Shown: in pieces, positions 19,157 to 22,314 of the stretch
How the letters are laid out: every line of letters starts with the position of its first letter
Numbering within the stretch: position 1 is the stretch's first letter
Origin: a virus
DNA: 22,314 nt
IMG/VR virus record: IMGVR_UViG_3300006805_000187
Span: 1-22,314 of that record
Direction: 5' to 3' (one strand)
Translations under genes and position numbers: made by a program
The notes under the pieces: generated by a model
What the model was told of the DNA's origin: nothing
What the model saw: the letters and a program-made list of their open reading frames with translations, nothing else
The model's database searches: none

Positions 19157-22027
19157 ATGGCTCGATTGTGGATGTCCGGCTTTGAAAAAGGAGTCGGAAG
19201 CATCAATGACCAGTTCGACATCAACACGTCCGGAAGCGGGACGTACTCTTCGTTATACGGCCGCTACGGCGGGATCGGGTGGAGTCCGGCACTGACATCG
19301 GGAACGCCAAACTACAACGGGGCGAACTTTGCGACGGGCAACGTGAACGGCCCGATCTTCATGCGGTTCTATTTCCGCCTCGTGACGACCCCGTCGGCCG
19401 ATAACACGATCTTCCGTTGCCAGAACTCATCGAACACGGGGATCGTATTCTTGAAACTCACGAGCACGGGAACGCTCCAGCTCTCGGACGAAGACGGGAA
19501 CATCGGATCGGCGTCGGGGGTGCTCGAAGCGAACCGCTGGTATCGGGTGGAAGTGAAGGTGGACGCGTCGGGGGCAGGTAGCACGGACATCGTGGAAGCG
19601 TGTCTTGATGGCAATGTTTTCGCGACGAGCGCAACGCGCAACCTCTCGACAGGAGTCCAGAAGTTCATCATCGGGACGAACATCGGATCGGAAGCGCAGA
19701 CACAAGGCGAATGGCATTTCGATGACCTTGCATGCAACGACTCGACCGGATCGCAACAGACGGGCTATCCGGGGACGGGAACGATCATCAACCTCGCGCC
19801 GAACGCGGCCGGTGACTCCAACCAATTCCTCAAATCCGGTGGCGGGGCGGGAGACGCGAACAACTACCAGGAAGTGGACGAGCTGAACCCGGACACGAAC
19901 ACGACGTACCTCAAATCGAATACGACGGGGCACATCGACTTCTACAACGTGGCGAACTCGGGGCTATCCTCGAACGTCAAGATCGTGGCCGTCGGGGTCA
20001 ACATGCGTTTCGCGGGAGATGGGGCGAGCGCGAACGGGACGATCCGGTGCAAACTGAAAAAGACGAGCGGCGGCACGATCGTGAACGGCGCGACGCAATC
20101 GCCGACATCCACCTCCTACCTCACGAACGCGGTCGCGATCCCGCGTTACCAGCAGATCATGCGGACAGTGGATCCGGACGGGACCGAATGGACGACAACG
20201 ACCGTCGACTCCATGCAGATCGGCGTCGAGTGTGTCGCGTCGAACACGAACGGGGTTCGTATCACGCAAATCTCGGCAGACGTCGAATACATCCCGGTCG
20301 ATCTCATTGCCACGATCACGGACAATTTCAATGACAACGTCCTGGACATCGGCAAGTGGTCGAATTGGGGAGGGGCGCAGGTCGCGGAAACAAGCGCACA
20401 GTTGCAATTCACCTCGACACTCGCGTCGGGGTATTACGGCGTCGACTCAAACGACGCCGTCATCACAAAAGTCTTTGACCTACGGTCGAGCTCCGTATCG
20501 GTGAAGGTCGCAAATGCGGGAAACCAATCCATCCCCAGCTTTGAGTTTTATTTCCAGCTCGACCAGGACGCCGACAAAAACGGCTTCGGCGAAGGGACAA
20601 ATACGCTCTGGTTCCGCATCACGGGCGGTACGATACAGGCGTTCAAGACCGTGGCGGGATCGGCAACGGGGCTCAACTCCGCAACGTACAACTCAACGAC
20701 GCACAAATATCTCCGCATCCGTGAAGCATCGGGAACGACCTACTGGGAGTATTCATCGAACGGCGTTTCATGGTCGACGCTCGACTCGCAGTCGAACCCG
20801 ATCACACCGGATCGGATGGTGCTCAAGTTGTTCATTGGTACGTGGCAGGTGGAAGGATCGACAACCGTCGCGGCAGTGGACGACGTGAACATCACGCCGA
20901 ACATCACGCCGACAGCGGTCACGAAGTCGCTCCGGTACGCGGTATCGCCAGACCATGCGATCACCAAATCGCTGAAATACACCGTCGAGAAAAAGGCATC
21001 GACGACCAAGAGCCTTCGCTATGCGGTATCTCCCGAAGGAGTGGTCACGAAGTCATTGCGTTACGCCGTAAGCCCCGAAGTGGGGGTGACAAAATCCCTG
21101 ACGTACCGCGTGAGTAGCGAGCACGACGTCACTAAGAGCCTAAAATATACGGTGCAAGCCGAGGCAGCCGTCACGAAAACACTCGTCTATACGGTCACGA
21201 CCGAGCAGTCGACGACTAAGAGCCTCGTCTATCGGGTCGGGATGGTGGGGACAGTCACCAAGTCCTTGCAGTACGAAGTCATCGGAACCCAATCCATCGC
21301 GATCACGCGCGGGATGACGTACGCGGTTGCAACCGACACGAACACACAAAAGAGCTTGCGCTACGCGGTCGCCGTCGAGGGGCCGATCACGAAATCCCTT
21401 TCGTACTCCGTGGCCGTGGAAACGCCGGCAACGAAACAACTCCGGTATTTCGTCCAGAGCGATAGCGTGCAAACCCGACAACTCAAGTACGACGTGGCGG
21501 TGGAAGGGGTGATCATGAAGTCCCTCGCCTACGGGCTGGCGACAGAGCACGCGATCCAAAAGGGATTGACCTACATCGTGATCATCCCGGGGCTCATACT
21601 CAAGACACTCAAATACGCTACTAGGGGCAAGAAATCGACCACCAAGGGGCTCATTTACCGGATCGGGACTCATGGGACGCTGACCAAGGGGCTGACGTAC
21701 CGGGTGCAGGGGGAGCAAACCAACAACCGAACCCTCAAATACGCGGTGCAGACGTCGACCGCGATCACCAAATCGCTGACCTATGTCCGGGAATTGGGGG
21801 GCACGTTGCAGAAATCCCTGACGTACCGGATCGACATCACGGTCGAGGTGGGACTACAGAAGTCCCTCCGCTATACGATCCGGCACTATCCCTACACGAA
21901 GAAAGGGTCACCGTACGAAAAGAAGGCGTCGCCGTTCACGAAAAAAGCCAGTCCCTACGTTTCACAGTCGCCAAGCCCGATCGGAAAAAAGGCCACGCCG
22001 TACAACCCACTCCCGCCACTCGTCTAA
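19157..22027 (+). CDS. Fibre-like virion protein with LamG-like domains and 23 tandem 14-residue repeats
   Basis: The product is 956 residues. Residues 1-about 195 form a concanavalin/LamG-like sheet domain (MARLWMSGFEKG..., FMRFYFRLVTTP, RWYRVEVKVDAS, EWHFDDLACND). Residues about 209-380 are a beta module common in phage virion proteins (AGDSNQFLKSGG..NNYQEVDELNPD). Residues about 387-578 are a second LamG-like domain (DNFNDNVLDIGKWSNWGG...YLRIREASGTTYWEYSSNGVSW). Residues 587-912 hold 23 units, mostly 14 residues, with core TKSLxYxV. Residues 912-956 carry a Lys-rich tail of P-(Y/F)-x-KK-x-S units. LamG-like domains bind glycans, so host recognition is likely. The gene lies between head genes and a connector, an unusual place for a fibre. 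Confidence 0.85.
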   Translation: MARLWMSGFEKGVGSINDQFDINTSGSGTYSSLYGRYGGIGWSPALTSGTPNYNGANFATGNVNGPIFMRFYFRLVTTPSADNTIFRCQNSSNTGIVFLKLTSTGTLQLSDEDGNIGSASGVLEANRWYRVEVKVDASGAGSTDIVEACLDGNVFATSATRNLSTGVQKFIIGTNIGSEAQTQGEWHFDDLACNDSTGSQQTGYPGTGTIINLAPNAAGDSNQFLKSGGGAGDANNYQEVDELNPDTNTTYLKSNTTGHIDFYNVANSGLSSNVKIVAVGVNMRFAGDGASANGTIRCKLKKTSGGTIVNGATQSPTSTSYLTNAVAIPRYQQIMRTVDPDGTEWTTTTVDSMQIGVECVASNTNGVRITQISADVEYIPVDLIATITDNFNDNVLDIGKWSNWGGAQVAETSAQLQFTSTLASGYYGVDSNDAVITKVFDLRSSSVSVKVANAGNQSIPSFEFYFQLDQDADKNGFGEGTNTLWFRITGGTIQAFKTVAGSATGLNSATYNSTTHKYLRIREASGTTYWEYSSNGVSWSTLDSQSNPITPDRMVLKLFIGTWQVEGSTTVAAVDDVNITPNITPTAVTKSLRYAVSPDHAITKSLKYTVEKKASTTKSLRYAVSPEGVVTKSLRYAVSPEVGVTKSLTYRVSSEHDVTKSLKYTVQAEAAVTKTLVYTVTTEQSTTKSLVYRVGMVGTVTKSLQYEVIGTQSIAITRGMTYAVATDTNTQKSLRYAVAVEGPITKSLSYSVAVETPATKQLRYFVQSDSVQTRQLKYDVAVEGVIMKSLAYGLATEHAIQKGLTYIVIIPGLILKTLKYATRGKKSTTKGLIYRIGTHGTLTKGLTYRVQGEQTNNRTLKYAVQTSTAITKSLTYVRELGGTLQKSLTYRIDITVEVGLQKSLRYTIRHYPYTKKGSPYEKKASPFTKKASPYVSQSPSPIGKKATPYNPLPPLV
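20915..21892 (+). repeat. 23 tandem 42-base protein-coding repeats (14-residue units)
   Basis: Units align as x-[VIT]-T-K-S-L-[RKT]-Y-x-V-x-x-E-x, for example AVTKSLRYAVSPDH, AITKSLKYTVEKKA and DVTKSLKYTVQAEA. Twenty-one units are 14 residues and two (the ninth and the twenty-second) are 16. DNA copies are well diverged although the protein core (Lys, Leu, Tyr) is kept, which indicates age and selection and not a recent expansion. The alternating polar/hydrophobic core suggests one or two short beta strands per unit. Confidence 0.9.
21890..22024 (+). repeat. Lys-rich heptad repeats at the fibre C terminus
   Basis: From residue 912 the protein reads PYTKKGS, PYEKKAS, PFTKKAS, then a variant, then IGKKATPY. 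The seven-residue unit P-(Y/F)-x-K-K-(A/G)-S is strongly basic and distinct from the 14-residue repeats before it. Confidence 0.75.
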
Positions 22028-22033
22028 AACCGC

Positions 22034-22039
22034 TATAAT
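22034..22039 (+). promoter_or_regulatory. TATAAT -10 box before the connector gene
   Basis: A perfect TATAAT lies nine bases ahead of ATG 22049, in the context AATCAAAACACTATG. No -35 hexamer is clear. As at 8764 and 15002, the leader would be two to three bases. Confidence 0.55.
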
Positions 22040-22048
22040 CAAAACACT

Positions 22049-22314
22049 ATGGCCGAGATCATCGTCACAAAGTCACTCAAGTACTTCATGCGGCCGGAAG
22101 GGCCGAAGGGGTATACGACGCGCGAACGGATCGAGAATTACCTCCTGATCACGATCGACCCGTCGTTTTACACGCAGGTCAACGACTGGATCATGGAAGT
22201 CGAGGAATACATCGACCACAAGACCGGCCGCAACTTCGTGGCATCCGGCCCCGAGGAACGCGTCTTCGACGGGGACGGTTCGCACAAGCTGATCATCGAC
22301 GACGCAGCCGAGAT
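22049..22314 (+). CDS. Head-tail connector-like protein (partial, runs off the window)
   Basis: The first 88 residues are present and the frame stays open to the window end. RERIENYLLITIDPSFYTQVNDWIMEVEEYIDHKTGRNF (about 25-63) matches the N-terminal helices of HK97 gp6-like connectors (x-YL-x-I...V-x2-x-I-x2-x2-x-I...TGR-x-F), which sit below the portal. The first 18 residues, AEIIVTKSLKYFMRPEG, are not part of that fold and match the 14-residue repeat of the upstream fibre protein. The promoter nine bases upstream supports this start over Met14. Confidence 0.8.
   Translation, partial: MAEIIVTKSLKYFMRPEGPKGYTTRERIENYLLITIDPSFYTQVNDWIMEVEEYIDHKTGRNFVASGPEERVFDGDGSHKLIIDDAAE

Noticed and set aside
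1-22314. CRISPR arrays, insertion sequences, integrase, attachment sites or lysis genes
   Set aside because: No direct repeats with regular spacers, no transposase, recombinase, endolysin or holin motifs were found. The only regular repeats are protein-coding, in the fibre gene.

Overview
The window is a tailed-bacteriophage (Caudoviricetes) genome segment or prophage. It has HK97-type head genes (terminase, portal, prohead protease, major capsid protein) preceded by recombination, replication and surface-glycan genes. Every supportable gene lies on the + strand, genes are tightly packed (many ATGA or few-base junctions), and the longest gene-free stretches are only about 130 and 170 bases. 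TGA, TAG and TAA all act as stops, so the standard bacterial code applies. Almost no gene is preceded by a Shine-Dalgarno sequence. Where a promoter is visible, a -10 box (TATAAT, TACAAT, CATAAT or TACGAT) sits only about 7-19 bases before the ATG, in contexts such as 'CAAAACACYATG'. Together with the GC-rich composition and the protein families, this resembles what I know of phages of Patescibacteria/CPR-like hosts. That host guess is an inference and nothing in the window proves it.

Layout. (1) 1-5853, recombination and early functions: tail of an upstream gene, SNF2-type helicase, small possibly degenerate nuclease-like protein, a structured intergenic RNA candidate, coiled-coil protein, Rad52-type annealing protein, PD-(D/E)XK exonuclease-like protein, a 42-residue zinc ribbon, a zinc-ribbon/winged-helix-like protein, two small proteins, a Cys/His HNH-like protein and a NinB-like protein. 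(2) 5899-6621, a replication-initiator-like protein with its own promoter. (3) 6618-8746, a translationally linked cassette: 59-residue membrane-anchored peptide, LicD-like phosphotransferase, TagD-like cytidylyltransferase and GT-A glycosyltransferase. It looks like a CDP-alcohol-dependent glycan decoration pathway. (4) 8764-10803, a secreted coiled-coil protein with its own promoter, a ParB-like/DNA methyltransferase fusion with a G9 tract, and a small Cys protein. (5) 10836-17237, packaging and head: small and large terminase genes overlapping by 176 bases, portal fused to a MuF-like domain, prohead protease, HK97-fold major capsid protein. (6) 17238-22314, accessory virion genes separated by strong hairpins and one convincing terminator. 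These include a decoration-like protein, a beta-rich virion protein, a conserved small protein, a 956-residue fibre-like protein with 23 tandem 14-residue repeats, and the start of a head-tail connector.

The most unusual points are: the fibre protein's 14-residue repeat (core TKSLxYxV) recurring once at the N terminus of the next, unrelated connector protein; the self-contained glycan-decoration cassette; the SD-less, nearly leaderless promoter architecture; a phase-variation-like G9 tract in the methyltransferase; and strong RNA hairpins, several GNRA-capped, in the gaps after the capsid genes. No integrase, repressor, lysis gene, tRNA or CRISPR array is visible.
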